Assembly: GCF_003987655.1 (NCBI RefSeq)
Contig: NZ_NGKC01000004.1
Location: forward strand, 124,001 to 188,000
Direction: 5' to 3'
Source: Vagococcus acidifermentans
GTDB taxonomy: Bacteria; Bacillota; Bacilli; Lactobacillales; Vagococcaceae
Length of the DNA: 64,000 nt
Every line of letters starts with the position of its first letter. The first letter of the stretch is position 1. Below the pieces are notes generated by a model, which was given only the letters and a program-made list of their open reading frames with translations, did not search any database and was not told the DNA's origin. A program made the position numbers and the translations under genes. Positions 35,089 through 44,344 of the stretch are shown in pieces.

Positions 35089-37287
35089 ATGAATGCTAAA
35101 ATCGATAAAACCATGAAAATGCTGGGAAAATATTATATCCCCCTTATATTAGCCGTTTTTTCAGTAGTTTCATTCCTGTTCGGGGCGAGCAGTATTTATC
35201 AGAAAAATTTGAATATCCGCGAAGGACAGTTGGCAGATGAGACTATCCGTGCCAACAAGACGGTGGAAAACAAGGAAGAAACCGAAGAAAAACGCCGGCT
35301 GGCCGAAGAGGCAGTGGTACCTGAGTACACTTTCAATGCTAACAAAGCGGCCGACCAGCAGGACCTTATCAATCGCCTGTTCGGTCTGGTAAATGAAGTG
35401 AACGCGGAAGCAAAGAAAAAATATGATGAAGCCAAACAAAATGCCAAGGATAAAGAAGTTGTAACCGAACCGAGCATTGAAGAGAAGATGGCCATGCTGA
35501 AAAGCAAACTAGAATCCATCAGTCAGGATGACATGGCGTTTTTCCAGAGTTTTCAGGATGCGTTTTATAAACAGCTGTTGAACTTTTCAAGCAGCGATTT
35601 GAAGACACTGCAGGAAAAGAGTCTGGATATCGTTGAAGAAGCCATGGCCCGCCACATCCGCCAGTCGACTCTGGAATCGGAGATGCAGCGAGCGAAAGAC
35701 CAGATTCAATATTTGGGCGTAAGCAGTGAACTGCAGCAGGCCATCCGCATCATCGTGAATTCATCGATTGTTGTCAACGAAGTGGCTAATGAAAAAGCGA
35801 CAGAACAGCTGCGCAAGAACGCTCGTGAGAATGTTCAGCCGGTCATGATTTATCAAGGGGAAATCATCGTTCGTGAAAGCGAGCAGATTGACGCCAAAGC
35901 CATGAAGAAAATCAAACTGCTGGGACTTAACCAGCAGACGACATCGATTATTCCGATGATTTCGCTGGCGTGTCTGATTGTACTGCAGCTGTTTTTGCTG
36001 ATGATTTTATTAAAACCGCAAAGCAATCAGGCCAAAATGAAACGCGATGTGACCTTTTATACGCTGTCGATGACGATTGCTATCGTGTTGATGAAACTGC
36101 TGCAAATTTTGCAAAACGACACATTTGACTATATCGCTTTGCTGTTTCCAGTCGCATTCGTGCCGTTGATGCTGATTATTTTTATCAGCCGGCGGACAGG
36201 GATGCTGGCATCGATTTTCCAAGGCATCTTTGCCATCTTTATTTTCTATGATTTGGCAGGCACGACGGCGCTGCTCTCGATTGCGATGAACTATGCCTTT
36301 AACGGTGTCATGGCAACTTTTCTGGATAAAAAGCGGATTGGCTATCAGCTCAAGCAAGCATCGCTCTTGCTGATTATCGTGCCGACAGTCTTTACGGCGA
36401 TTCTTTTGACGTATCAAGGATTGAATTTCTTTGACAGCCGGACACTGACATCGATTCTGTGCAGTGCCTTGGGCGGGAGCTTTGCGTTTCTCCTGTCAAT
36501 CGGACTGCATCCGTACGTGGAACTGCTGGTCACTGATGACAGCGTGATTGTGCTAAATGAACTGAGCAACCCCAATCACCCGCTGCTGAAACGGCTGCTG
36601 CAGGAAGCACCCGGCACGTATCACCACAGCATGATGGTGGCCAGCCTGAGTGCCAATGCAGTTGCAGAAATCGGCGGGCGTACGCTGTTGACGCGTGTGG
36701 CGTGTTATTATCATGACATCGGCAAAATCAAACACGCCAATTTCTTTGTCGAAAACCTTCCGACCGGCGCAGAAAATCCGCACAAGTTTCTGCTGCCCGG
36801 GGACAGTAAAGAAATCATCTTCAGTCACGTGACAGAAGGTGTTAAAATTCTCAAAAAAGAACAAATGCCGCAGTTCGTCATTGACGTCTGCCAGCAGCAC
36901 CACGGCACGACCCTGATGCGGTACTTCTATGTGAAAGCAGAAGAGCGGGACCCGAATGTCAAAGAGGAGTCCTACCGCTATCCAGGTCCGAAGCCGCAAT
37001 CGCGGGAAGCCGGTGTGGTGAATATCGCCGACAGTGCTGAAGCGGCAGTCCGGGCGATGGACAATCCGACCAATGAAAAAATCAAAGAATTTTTACACGA
37101 TTTGATTAAATCCAGATTGGAAGACGGCCAGCTCAATGAAACCGGCTTGACGTTGAACGAACTGGAAAAAGTCGAAAAATCGCTGTATGATGGATTATGC
37201 AGCTCCTTCCATTCCCGTATCAAATACCCGAAGATGAAGTCTGAGGCGGAGCGGATGAAACAGGAGCAAGAAGAAAGGGGTCTTTAA
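35089..37287 (+). CDS. pgpH: Cyclic-di-AMP phosphodiesterase PgpH (7TM-HD)
   Basis: A 732-residue membrane protein that degrades the second messenger c-di-AMP. Layout: one N-terminal membrane segment (about 14-34), an extracellular 7TMR-HDED domain (about 35-285), seven membrane segments (about 290-480), then a cytosolic HD domain with VACYYHDIGKIKHANFF (His542-Asp543), ILFSHVTEGVKIL-like (IIFSHVTEGVKIL) and QQHHGTT. The order phoH-pgpH-ybeY is conserved in Firmicutes. TAGGAGTG precedes the ATG. Confidence 0.95.
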   Translation: MNAKIDKTMKMLGKYYIPLILAVFSVVSFLFGASSIYQKNLNIREGQLADETIRANKTVENKEETEEKRRLAEEAVVPEYTFNANKAADQQDLINRLFGLVNEVNAEAKKKYDEAKQNAKDKEVVTEPSIEEKMAMLKSKLESISQDDMAFFQSFQDAFYKQLLNFSSSDLKTLQEKSLDIVEEAMARHIRQSTLESEMQRAKDQIQYLGVSSELQQAIRIIVNSSIVVNEVANEKATEQLRKNARENVQPVMIYQGEIIVRESEQIDAKAMKKIKLLGLNQQTTSIIPMISLACLIVLQLFLLMILLKPQSNQAKMKRDVTFYTLSMTIAIVLMKLLQILQNDTFDYIALLFPVAFVPLMLIIFISRRTGMLASIFQGIFAIFIFYDLAGTTALLSIAMNYAFNGVMATFLDKKRIGYQLKQASLLLIIVPTVFTAILLTYQGLNFFDSRTLTSILCSALGGSFAFLLSIGLHPYVELLVTDDSVIVLNELSNPNHPLLKRLLQEAPGTYHHSMMVASLSANAVAEIGGRTLLTRVACYYHDIGKIKHANFFVENLPTGAENPHKFLLPGDSKEIIFSHVTEGVKILKKEQMPQFVIDVCQQHHGTTLMRYFYVKAEERDPNVKEESYRYPGPKPQSREAGVVNIADSAEAAVRAMDNPTNEKIKEFLHDLIKSRLEDGQLNETGLTLNELEKVEKSLYDGLCSSFHSRIKYPKMKSEAERMKQEQEERGL

Positions 37288-37290
37288 CCG

Positions 37291-37764
37291 TTGGAGATTA
37301 GTTTGATTGATAAAACAGAACGTTTGACCACCGGCCAGCTGGATGAGGTCGACCGTTTGCTGCAGTTTGCTGCAGACACGCTGGGCATTGAAGAAACGGC
37401 TGAGATGTCTGTAAGTTTTGTAATGAATCAGGAAATTCAGCAAATCAACAAAGACTATCGGCAAAAAGACGCCCCGACCGATGTGATTAGTTTTGCGATA
37501 GAAGATGAAGGAGCAGATGAACTGCCTTTACTGATGGAGACAGTGGCTAATTTGCCGCGGGAGTTGGGCGACATCATCATTTCACTGGAGCGGGCGGCCG
37601 AACAGGCAGAGGAATATGGACATAGTTTTGAACGGGAACTGGGCTTTCTCGCTGTTCACGGATTTTTACATCTCAACGGCTACGACCATATGACCGAAGA
37701 AGAGGAAAAAGAAATGTTCGGACTGCAAAGAAAGATTTTGGATGCATATGGACTCAAAAGATAA
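37291..37764 (+). CDS. ybeY: Endoribonuclease YbeY
   Basis: A 157-residue zinc-dependent RNase involved in 16S rRNA 3'-end maturation and ribosome quality control. The metal site HGFLHLNGYDH (H-x3-H-x5-H) is intact and preceded by ELGDIIIS and PTDVISFA. The start is a TTG at 37291, three bases after the pgpH stop, with AAAGGGG about 10 bases upstream. It overlaps dgkA by 23 bp. Confidence 0.95.
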   Translation: MEISLIDKTERLTTGQLDEVDRLLQFAADTLGIEETAEMSVSFVMNQEIQQINKDYRQKDAPTDVISFAIEDEGADELPLLMETVANLPRELGDIIISLERAAEQAEEYGHSFERELGFLAVHGFLHLNGYDHMTEEEEKEMFGLQRKILDAYGLKR

Positions 37765-38140
37765 ACGTATCGAAAAAAACAAAACACTCCATGCCTCGTT
37801 TTACCATGCCTTTCAGGGTTTTGTAACAGTGTTTAAAGAAGAACGCAACATGAAAGTACACGTTTTAGCAGGTGTTTGTGCAGTGATTGCCGGTTTGCTG
37901 TTTAAGCTGACAGCATCAGAGTGGCTCTGGATTGCGCTGGCAATCTTTGTTGTCATCATTATCGAGGTCATCAACACGTCCCTTGAAAATATGGTGGATT
38001 TGGCAACCGGCTGTACGTACCACCCGCTTGGCAAAAAAGTCAAGGACATGGCAGCAACGGCGGTGCTGATATCGGCGGTATTCGCCCTTGTCGTCGGCGG
38101 CATCATTTTTCTGCCGAAAGTCATGCATTTATGGAAATAA
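37742..38140 (+). CDS. dgkA: Undecaprenol/diacylglycerol kinase family protein
   Basis: A 132-residue membrane kinase with three predicted segments. NMKVHVLAG, the metal-binding [13 protein letters not shown] and [16 protein letters not shown] are the family signatures. In Gram-positive bacteria this protein phosphorylates undecaprenol for cell-wall precursor carriers. ATG 37742 and ATG 37748 are both possible; both lie inside ybeY and neither has a strong ribosome site, so translation is probably coupled. Confidence 0.93.
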   Translation: MHMDSKDKRIEKNKTLHASFYHAFQGFVTVFKEERNMKVHVLAGVCAVIAGLLFKLTASEWLWIALAIFVVIIIEVINTSLENMVDLATGCTYHPLGKKVKDMAATAVLISAVFALVVGGIIFLPKVMHLWK

Positions 38141-38163
38141 CCAGATGGAGGAACCAGAAACTT

Positions 38164-39069
38164 ATGGACACACAAGCTTTCAAGTCGGGCTTTGCAGCAA
38201 TCATCGGCCGGCCGAATGTTGGTAAATCGACACTTTTAAATCGCATCGTGGCTCAGAAAATTGCGATTATGAGCGATAAAGCGCAAACGACGCGCAATAA
38301 AATCCAAGGCGTTTACACAACAGAAGAGGAACAAATCGTCTTTATTGACACGCCCGGGATACACAAGCCGAAAACAAAACTCGGCGACTTCATGGTGGAA
38401 GCTGCATACAGTGCTCTTAGAGAAGTCGATGTCATATTATTTATGGTCAGTGCAGACCAGCCGCGCGGCGCTGGTGATGATTTCATCATTGAAAAAATCC
38501 GCCAGCAGCAGACGCCTGTTTTTTTGGTTATCAATAAAATTGACCAGCGTCATCCGGATGATCTGCTGGCGATCATTGATGATTACCGGACGCAGATGTC
38601 ATTTGCGGAAATTATTCCTATTTCCGCCACTGAAGGCAATAATGTGGCACATCTCTTGTCAGTGATCAGCAGCTATTTGCCGGAAGGACCGCAGTACTAT
38701 CCGAAGGACCAAATCACCGATCACCCGGAATATTTTATTGTTGCCGAGCTGATTAGAGAGAAGATTCTGGAGCTGACGGAGCAGGAGGTGCCCCATTCGG
38801 TAGCAGTCATTACGGAAAACATGGAGAAGGATGCCTATGACAAGATTCACGTGCAAGCGACAATCGTCGTGGAGCGGGACAGCCAGAAAGGAATCATCAT
38901 CGGCAAAGGCGGTAAAATGCTCAAAAACATCGGGACAAAAGCACGCCGGGACATCGAACATTTGTTAGGCAACAAAGTTTATTTGGAATTGTGGGTCAAA
39001 GTTCAGAAAAACTGGCGGGACAAACAAAGCAATTTGCAAAACTTCGGCTATCGAAAAACAGACTATTAG
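38164..39069 (+). CDS. era: GTPase Era
   Basis: Essential GTPase that binds the 3' end of 16S rRNA during 30S assembly. The 301-residue protein has G1 [13 protein letters not shown]2/G3 QTTRNKIQG and [11 protein letters not shown]4 NKID, and a C-terminal KH domain ([18 protein letters not shown]). The start is ATG 38164 ([10 protein letters not shown]), matching other Era proteins; the earlier ATG at 38131 overlaps dgkA and lies before the GGAGG site at 38147-38151. Confidence 0.96.
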   Translation: MDTQAFKSGFAAIIGRPNVGKSTLLNRIVAQKIAIMSDKAQTTRNKIQGVYTTEEEQIVFIDTPGIHKPKTKLGDFMVEAAYSALREVDVILFMVSADQPRGAGDDFIIEKIRQQQTPVFLVINKIDQRHPDDLLAIIDDYRTQMSFAEIIPISATEGNNVAHLLSVISSYLPEGPQYYPKDQITDHPEYFIVAELIREKILELTEQEVPHSVAVITENMEKDAYDKIHVQATIVVERDSQKGIIIGKGGKMLKNIGTKARRDIEHLLGNKVYLELWVKVQKNWRDKQSNLQNFGYRKTDY

Positions 39070-39092
39070 CATGGATTCATTCCATGTTTTTT
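39069..39092 (+). terminator. Short terminator after era
   Basis: CATGGA (39070-39075) / TCCATG (39081-39086) with a 5-base loop and six T. The short stem suggests partial termination before recO. Confidence 0.65.
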
Positions 39093-39120
39093 AGTTCTTG
39101 GGGACGGGGGGTGAGTGCCG

Positions 39121-39915
39121 ATGAAACATGTTCATGAAACAGAGGGACTGGTCTTGTTTGCCAGAACGCACCGGGAAAAAGATAAACTGGTGAAAATTTT
39201 TACAGAATCATACGGCAAGCGGATGTTTTTCGTCAAACGGGCGATGCGTCCCAATAATCCGCTGACGCCAGCTTTGATGCCTTTTACAAAAGCTGTGTAT
39301 ATCGGCGACATCAGGGATGACGGCTTGTCTTTTTTAAATGCGGTCAAACACATCGAAGGGTTTCAAGTGATACAGCAGGATATTTTTATCAGCGCTTATG
39401 CTACGTATATGCTGAATCTGGTAGACGCTGCGATTGAAGACCGTGTGTATGACCCGGCGCTCTACGGCTTCACCAAACAGGCTTTGACAGCTTTGAACAA
39501 TCAGATTGACCCGGAAATCATCACGAATATTTTTGAGATTCAATTGCTAAACCGTTTCGGTGTCGCAATCGACTGGAGCGGCTGCCGTATTTGCGGCGAG
39601 ACGCAGGGAAAATTTGATTTTTCACCGGCGTATAACGGCTTGTTGTGCGAGCAGCATATTTACAAAGATGACCACCGGCTTCATGCCGACCCGAAAGCCA
39701 TTCATTTTTTAAGGATGTTTTCGCAGATTTCATACGAGCAGATCAATCAAATCACTATGAAGGAGTCGACCAAGCAACTGATTCGGCATGTAATCGACGA
39801 GCTTTATGACGAATATGTCGGGCTCCACTTGAAGAGTAAAAAATTTATCGACGATATGAAATCTTGGGAAGATACATTGAAAAACAAAAACAATATGCCT
39901 GACAGCCGTGATTAA
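39121..39915 (+). CDS. recO: DNA repair protein RecO
   Basis: A 264-residue protein that with RecR helps load RecA at gaps. The N-terminal OB fold begins with HETEGLVLFARTHREKDKLVKIFTE-like sequence (ETEGLVLFARTHREKDK), and a zinc finger lies at CRICGETQGKFDFSP with a later Cys in LLCEQH. GGGGGTG (39107-39113) is 7 bases before ATG 39121; a GTG at 39115 is too close. It follows era, as in most Firmicutes, before the glyQS region. Confidence 0.93.
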   Translation: MKHVHETEGLVLFARTHREKDKLVKIFTESYGKRMFFVKRAMRPNNPLTPALMPFTKAVYIGDIRDDGLSFLNAVKHIEGFQVIQQDIFISAYATYMLNLVDAAIEDRVYDPALYGFTKQALTALNNQIDPEIITNIFEIQLLNRFGVAIDWSGCRICGETQGKFDFSPAYNGLLCEQHIYKDDHRLHADPKAIHFLRMFSQISYEQINQITMKESTKQLIRHVIDELYDEYVGLHLKSKKFIDDMKSWEDTLKNKNNMPDSRD

Positions 39916-39936
39916 GAGGCTTCAGGCATATTTTTT
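39893..39936. terminator. Terminator overlapping the end of recO
   Basis: ATATGCCTGA (39893-39902) / TCAGGCATAT (39922-39931), 10 bp, then six T. The left arm is inside the last codons of recO, and the T-run overlaps the stop codon of the convergent gene. Confidence 0.8.
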
Positions 39937-40351
39937 AATGCTTCATGTGTTGTTTATACAGACGCTGCAGGGAATGGTACAGCGAGCGGCTGTCAAGCAA
40001 GGTGATATGATTGGCGAGCAGAAATTGTTCGAACATGTCGAACGTATAATTGTCAGCCATGGTCAAGCCGTAAAAAAAGATAAGGAGCAGGCTGGATTCC
40101 TCCATGGTCGGACTTGTTGCAAAGGCGTCGATATAGCTGTCGAAAAAAGGTGCGAACTTGCGGAACGACTGTTTTAATTCGGTGATGTCTTCAATCTTGA
40201 AATGCGCCAGAGTGTTTGTATAGCTCGAAACAAAGTGGTAAGCAGAAGGAATGATTTTTAACTTGTATTTTTTTATCAGCAATTTGAGCTGATGCCGATA
40301 CACGTCGTCAGACCTGATGAACACAAAAAGTTCATTTTGTGATATTGCCAT
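39935..40351 (-). CDS. Hypothetical protein, 138 aa
   Basis: I do not recognise this protein. It is soluble, mainly helical and aromatic-rich, starting MAISQNELFVFIRSDDVYRH, with a Phe/Tyr-rich middle (KFAPFFDSYIDAFATSP) and no signal peptide, metal motif or nucleotide-binding loop. The gene is clearly real: AAAGGAGG is 6 bases before the ATG and a good promoter lies at 40380-40408. It forms a single-gene unit convergent with recO. Confidence 0.75.
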   Translation of the reverse strand: MAISQNELFVFIRSDDVYRHQLKLLIKKYKLKIIPSAYHFVSSYTNTLAHFKIEDITELKQSFRKFAPFFDSYIDAFATSPTMEESSLLLIFFYGLTMADNYTFDMFEQFLLANHITLLDSRSLYHSLQRLYKQHMKH

Positions 40352-40379
40352 AACGAACCTCCTTTGTAAACTACTTTAA

Positions 40380-40408
40380 ATTTTAGCATATTTCCGGTCA
40401 GCTGATAA
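40380..40408 (-). promoter_or_regulatory. Promoter of the 138-aa hypothetical gene
   Basis: On the minus strand, TTATCA (40408-40403), 17 bp, TAAAAT (40385-40380), with TG one base before the -10. Confidence 0.7.
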
Positions 40409-40452
40409 CAACCTTAAATCACAAAAATATTTTTATTGGCTTCAAAATAATT

Positions 40453-41295
40453 TTATTCAGGTAAGCAGCTACTGATTGTTATACAGTTTTTTAAAAGACA
40501 GCGGAGTATAGCCGGTTTCGCGCCGGAAAGTTGCAACGAAATGGCTGACATCGTTAAATCCCGTCCGGAACGCAATAGTTTTGATATCCAGATACGGGTG
40601 ATTGACCAGCAACTCTTTGGCTTTTTTAAGCGGTATTGCACTAAATAACGGCTGGTGGAAAGACCTAAAAAGCGGTTGAACAGCCTTGTCAAATACTGAG
40701 GAGAGACAAATAGACGCTTAGCAAGAGATGACACGGCGATATCATGCGCGTAATTGTCCGCAATATATGCTAATGCCGGTTCAACGTAGGCTGTAAAGAG
40801 CGGATGTTTTTCGGCATTTTGTACACCATATCCCGACAATGCGGCCAGCTGTGACAAAAAGCGGAAACAATCAACGGAAAGAGCATCAGGGTCAACCGGC
40901 GTATTTGTGTCAAACAGCGCGACATAGTGTTCAATCCAATGTGAAAATGAAAAGGACGTCTGGTTTTCAGCCGTGATATGATCTGCATCGCCAACAATCA
41001 GGTGAATGCTCTCTGCCAGTGTGCCATTGAATGTGACAAAACAGGTATGCCAGTGTTTGGCCGTATCCGGAAAATAAACGTGCGGTGTAAAAGGTGGAAT
41101 CAACATTCCCTGATTTTCTTTTAAACGGATAGTCTGCTGCTTGCTGACTACGGTTCCGCTGCCGGTTTCCGTCTGCAGCCAGTGATAGTACGGGTAGCCG
41201 TTAGAGCGGCGAACTTTTTCCTGATGCCAGTGATTGCCGATGCTTTCGATTGACAACGGCAGTCGTTCAGAAGACAGATGATAGTATATCGGCAT
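40453..41295 (-). CDS. AraC family regulator, frameshifted in the C-terminal helix-turn-helix
   Basis: A sugar-type AraC regulator: an N-terminal cupin-like sensor half (LPLSIESIGNHWHQEK, GMLIPPFTPHVYF) and a C-terminal DNA-binding half. The first helix-turn-helix is intact (IAVSSLAKRLFVSPQYLTRLF). After RYLVQYRLKK the frame goes wrong; the expected AKELLVNHPYLDIKTIAFRT and GFNDVSHFVATFRRETGYTP are found in the -1 frame, ending at a TAG at 40471-40469. The break is at an A6 run (40627-40622), and TTA AAA AAG there forms the slippery heptamer A AAA AAG. Either the gene is inactive, phase-variable or misread, or the full protein is made by -1 frameshifting. AAAGGAG is 8 bases before the ATG. 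It is divergent from a GH35 gene. Confidence 0.82.
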   Translation of the reverse strand: MPIYYHLSSERLPLSIESIGNHWHQEKVRRSNGYPYYHWLQTETGSGTVVSKQQTIRLKENQGMLIPPFTPHVYFPDTAKHWHTCFVTFNGTLAESIHLIVGDADHITAENQTSFSFSHWIEHYVALFDTNTPVDPDALSVDCFRFLSQLAALSGYGVQNAEKHPLFTAYVEPALAYIADNYAHDIAVSSLAKRLFVSPQYLTRLFNRFLGLSTSRYLVQYRLKKPKSCWSITRIWISKLLRSGRDLTMSAISLQLSGAKPAILRCLLKNCITISSCLPE

Positions 41296-41330
41296 GGGAG
41301 GTCTCCTTTGTTTCGATTTCTCATATAATT

Positions 41331-41350
41331 TAGTTTATCATACCAAACTA
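41331..41350. repeat. Inverted repeat, probable operator of the AraC regulator
   Basis: TAGTTT (41331-41336), 8 bp, AAACTA (41345-41350): a perfect 6-bp inverted repeat lying exactly where the -35 of the GH35 promoter should be. Confidence 0.6.
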
Positions 41351-41367
41351 TTTCAGACAGCAACAGT

Positions 41368-41373
41368 TATAAT
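41368..41373 (+). promoter_or_regulatory. -10 box of the GH35 promoter
   Basis: A perfect TATAAT (41368-41373) with no -35 match 17 bp upstream, where the inverted repeat 41331-41350 ends. This is the pattern expected of an activator-dependent promoter. Confidence 0.6.
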
Positions 41374-41415
41374 CATGGTAATAACTAAAAAATACAAGTG
41401 AGGGAGTTGCGCTGT

Positions 41416-43164
41416 ATGAAACAATTTGAAATCACAGATGATTTTTATCTCAATGGCTACCCGTTTAAAATTATTTCCGGGGCAATCCATTATTTTAGAG
41501 TTGTGCCGGAATATTGGCACGACCGTTTGCAAAAATTAAAGATGCTCGGCTGCAATACGGTCGAAACTTACATCCCGTGGAACATGCACGAACCGCAAGA
41601 AGGTGCTTTTGATTTCACCGGTATACTTGATATTCGATCATTCGTTAAAATAGCCGGCGAGTTGGACTTATTCGTGATTTTGCGTCCTTCACCGTATATT
41701 TGTGCCGAATGGGAATTTGGCGGGTTGCCATATTGGTTGCTGCAATATCCGGAATTGACAATACGCCAGTCATGTCCGCTGTTTATGCAAAAGGTCGGCA
41801 ACTATTTTGACCGTTTATTTAAAGAGATAGGTGATTTGCAGTTGACTGCTGGCGGGCCTGTTATTATGATGCAAATTGAAAATGAATACGGCAGTTACAG
41901 CAACGACTTGCACTATTTAAACAGTTTGGCAGACATGATGATTGACAGAGGCGTGACAGTACCGCTGGTCACTTCCGACGGACCGTGGGGCGATATGCTG
42001 GAAAACGGGTCGCTTCCTGATCGTGCACTGGCAACGATTAATTGCGGTTCTGACGTCAAACAGCATTTTAAACGTTTGAAACAATTTCATGGACGAAAGA
42101 AACCGCTAATGGTAATGGAATTCTGGATAGGCTGGTTTGATGCGTGGGAAGACAGTAAACATCATCAAACGTCTGTTACAGAGGCGGCAAATGAACTTGA
42201 TGCAATTTTGTCAGAGGGTTCGGTCAATATTTACATGTTTCACGGCGGCACTAATTTCGGTTTTATGAACGGCTCAAATTACTATGACAAGCTGACTCCG
42301 GACGTGACCAGCTATGATTATGATGCACTGGTAACGGAATGGGGCGAACTCACACCAAAATACGAGGCCTTCCGCAAAGTCATCGGTCAATACACAGACT
42401 TGCCGGAGATGGATTTGGTGACTGATATTGTGTATAAATCCTATGATCGCCAGTTTGTATCGGAAAAAGTATCTTTGTTTGAATCGCTTGAGGACATCAG
42501 CAGCAAGGTAACTTCTGTGTCGCCTGTCAGCATGGAATGTTTGAATCAAGGGACAGGTTATATTTACTATAAAACTGAAATCGACAAAGCGGGCGTCATC
42601 GAAGATTTCAGATTGTTGAATTGTATGGACCGGGCACAGATTTTTGTCAACGGGAAACATCTTGCCACACAGTTAGATCAGGAAATTGGTGAAAAACTGA
42701 CGTTGACGCTCGCGGCATCGGACAGTCAGCTGGGCATACTAGTCGAAAACATGGGACGAGTCAATTATTCTGCTAAAATGCTGCATCAAAAGAAGGGGAT
42801 TAGTGACGGTGTACTTATCAACGGCGCCCTGCATACCGGATGGGATATTTATTCGCTGCCAATGACCAATCTGCAGCAGCTGGATTTTTCAAAACCGTAT
42901 GAGGAAGGAGTCCCGGCTTTTTATAAAGTGATTTGCACGCTTGATGAAGTCGGCGACACTTTCATTAACATGACAGGATGGGGCAAAGGCTTTGTCGTAA
43001 TTAACGGATTCAACATCGGCAGATTCTGGTCTGTCGGACCGCAGCAGAGTCTCTATATCCCGGCACCGCTGCTGAGAAAAGGGGAAAACGAACTGATTAT
43101 CTTTGAGACGGAGGGTGTCGTTTCGCCGCATGTTACTCTGACTGATACACCAAATCTCGGCTGA
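41416..43164 (+). CDS. GH35 beta-galactosidase (BgaC-type)
   Basis: A 582-residue cytosolic glycosidase: no signal peptide is visible. The TIM-barrel start FYLNGYPFKIISGAIHYFRV, acid/base Glu157 in MQIENEYGSY, nucleophile Glu235 in VMEFWIGWFD and MFHGGTNFGFMNG are GH35 signatures. Two C-terminal beta domains follow. Intracellular GH35 enzymes of this size usually remove terminal beta-1,3-linked galactose from oligosaccharides. GAGGGAG precedes ATG 41416. No sugar transporter is adjacent, so its substrate must enter through a system encoded elsewhere. It is divergent from the AraC gene. Confidence 0.92.
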   Translation: MKQFEITDDFYLNGYPFKIISGAIHYFRVVPEYWHDRLQKLKMLGCNTVETYIPWNMHEPQEGAFDFTGILDIRSFVKIAGELDLFVILRPSPYICAEWEFGGLPYWLLQYPELTIRQSCPLFMQKVGNYFDRLFKEIGDLQLTAGGPVIMMQIENEYGSYSNDLHYLNSLADMMIDRGVTVPLVTSDGPWGDMLENGSLPDRALATINCGSDVKQHFKRLKQFHGRKKPLMVMEFWIGWFDAWEDSKHHQTSVTEAANELDAILSEGSVNIYMFHGGTNFGFMNGSNYYDKLTPDVTSYDYDALVTEWGELTPKYEAFRKVIGQYTDLPEMDLVTDIVYKSYDRQFVSEKVSLFESLEDISSKVTSVSPVSMECLNQGTGYIYYKTEIDKAGVIEDFRLLNCMDRAQIFVNGKHLATQLDQEIGEKLTLTLAASDSQLGILVENMGRVNYSAKMLHQKKGISDGVLINGALHTGWDIYSLPMTNLQQLDFSKPYEEGVPAFYKVICTLDEVGDTFINMTGWGKGFVVINGFNIGRFWSVGPQQSLYIPAPLLRKGENELIIFETEGVVSPHVTLTDTPNLG

Positions 43165-43178
43165 ATGATAAGAAATGG

Positions 43179-43207
43179 TTGACATTCTCAAAACCATCTC
43201 TTATTAT
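43179..43207 (+). promoter_or_regulatory. Promoter of the glyQ T-box transcript
   Basis: A perfect TTGACA (43179-43184), 17 bp, TATTAT (43202-43207). Transcription should start near 43214. Confidence 0.82.
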
Positions 43208-43213
43208 GAATAG

Positions 43214-43420
43214 TAATCAAATAAATGTGCGCAGAACAAGCAAAGTAAAAAATAGGTCGTTCAAGAGAGCCTGGGATGGTGGGAACCGGGTACTGGCAGT
43301 TTTTGAAACAGGCACTTGGGAGCACAGCGAATGAAGTTGCCGATTATATCGGAAGTAGGGTGGAACCGCGAATTATCGTCCCTGCGTCTAGCCAATGTGT
43401 TAGACGCAGGGATTTTTTAT
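43214..43420 (+). promoter_or_regulatory. Glycine T-box riboswitch
   Basis: The T-box motif GGGTGGAACCGCG is at 43358-43370, followed by an intrinsic terminator (CCCTGCGTCTA 43380-43390 / TAGACGCAGGG 43401-43411, then a T-run). The upstream part has the AGAGAGC element near 43264-43270 and a stem I region containing GGC triplets at 43295-43297 and 43311-43313, either of which could be the glycine specifier. Uncharged tRNA-Gly would favour the antiterminator and expression of glyQ-glyS. Its place before glyQ supports glycine specificity. Confidence 0.93.
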
Positions 43421-43444
43421 TTAGCATACAAGGAGGAAAGAAAA

Positions 43445-44344
43445 GTGGGACAAAAATTAACAGTGCAAGAAATGATATTGACTCTTCAAAAATACTGGTC
43501 GCAAAATGGGTGCATGCTGATGCAGGCATATGATACGGAAAAAGGTGCCGGCACTATGAGCCCTTACACCTTTTTGAGGGCGATCGGACCTGAGCCGTGG
43601 AATGCGGCGTATGTCGAGCCGTCAAGACGGCCGGCTGACGGACGCTACGGCGAGAATCCCAACCGGCTGTATCAGCACCATCAGTTTCAGGTGGTGATGA
43701 AGCCGTCGCCGCTCAATATTCAAGAGATGTATTTGGAAAGCTTGACATTGCTGGGCATTGATCCATTAGCACACGATATCCGCTTTGTTGAAGACAACTG
43801 GGAAAATCCTTCCATGGGATGTGCCGGATTGGGCTGGGAAGTCTGGTTAGACGGCATGGAAATCACGCAATTTACTTACTTCCAGCAAGTAGGAGGCCTG
43901 GAGTGCAAGCCGGTCACAGCAGAGCTGACGTACGGTATCGAACGCCTTGCTTCGTACATCCAGGAAGTTGAGAGTGTTTATGAGTTGGAATGGACGCATG
44001 GTGTTAAATACGGCGAAATTTTTCTTCAGCCGGAGTATGAGCATTCCAAATATTCATTTGAAGAAAGTAATCAGGAGATGCTGCTGCATTTCTTTAATGA
44101 ATATGAAAAAGAAGCCACACACTGCATTGCACAAGGTCTGGTGCATCCGGCCTATGATTATGTGCTGAAGTGCAGCCACACGTTCAACCTTTTGGATGCC
44201 AGAGGTGCTGTTTCAGTGACAGAGAGGGCGGGCTATCTCGCCAGAATCCGCAAGATGGCACGGCAACTGGCCAAGGCATTTGTGGCTGAACGGAAGAAAC
44301 TGGGTTACCCTTTATTAAAAGACACACGTCAGGAGGAAGAATAA
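43445..44344 (+). CDS. glyQ: Glycyl-tRNA synthetase alpha subunit
   Basis: A 299-residue class II aminoacyl-tRNA synthetase subunit. [38 protein letters not shown] and [15 protein letters not shown] are diagnostic. The start is GTG 43445 with AAGGAGG (43430-43436) 8 bases upstream; the open frame extends further 5' only across the T-box and is not coding there. glyS begins on the next base after the stop codon. Confidence 0.96.
   Translation: MGQKLTVQEMILTLQKYWSQNGCMLMQAYDTEKGAGTMSPYTFLRAIGPEPWNAAYVEPSRRPADGRYGENPNRLYQHHQFQVVMKPSPLNIQEMYLESLTLLGIDPLAHDIRFVEDNWENPSMGCAGLGWEVWLDGMEITQFTYFQQVGGLECKPVTAELTYGIERLASYIQEVESVYELEWTHGVKYGEIFLQPEYEHSKYSFEESNQEMLLHFFNEYEKEATHCIAQGLVHPAYDYVLKCSHTFNLLDARGAVSVTERAGYLARIRKMARQLAKAFVAERKKLGYPLLKDTRQEEE

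Noticed and set aside
43276-43444. N-terminal extension of glyQ upstream of 43445
   Set aside because: It would translate the T-box and its terminator; GTG 43445 has an ideal ribosome site and the normal family N-terminus.
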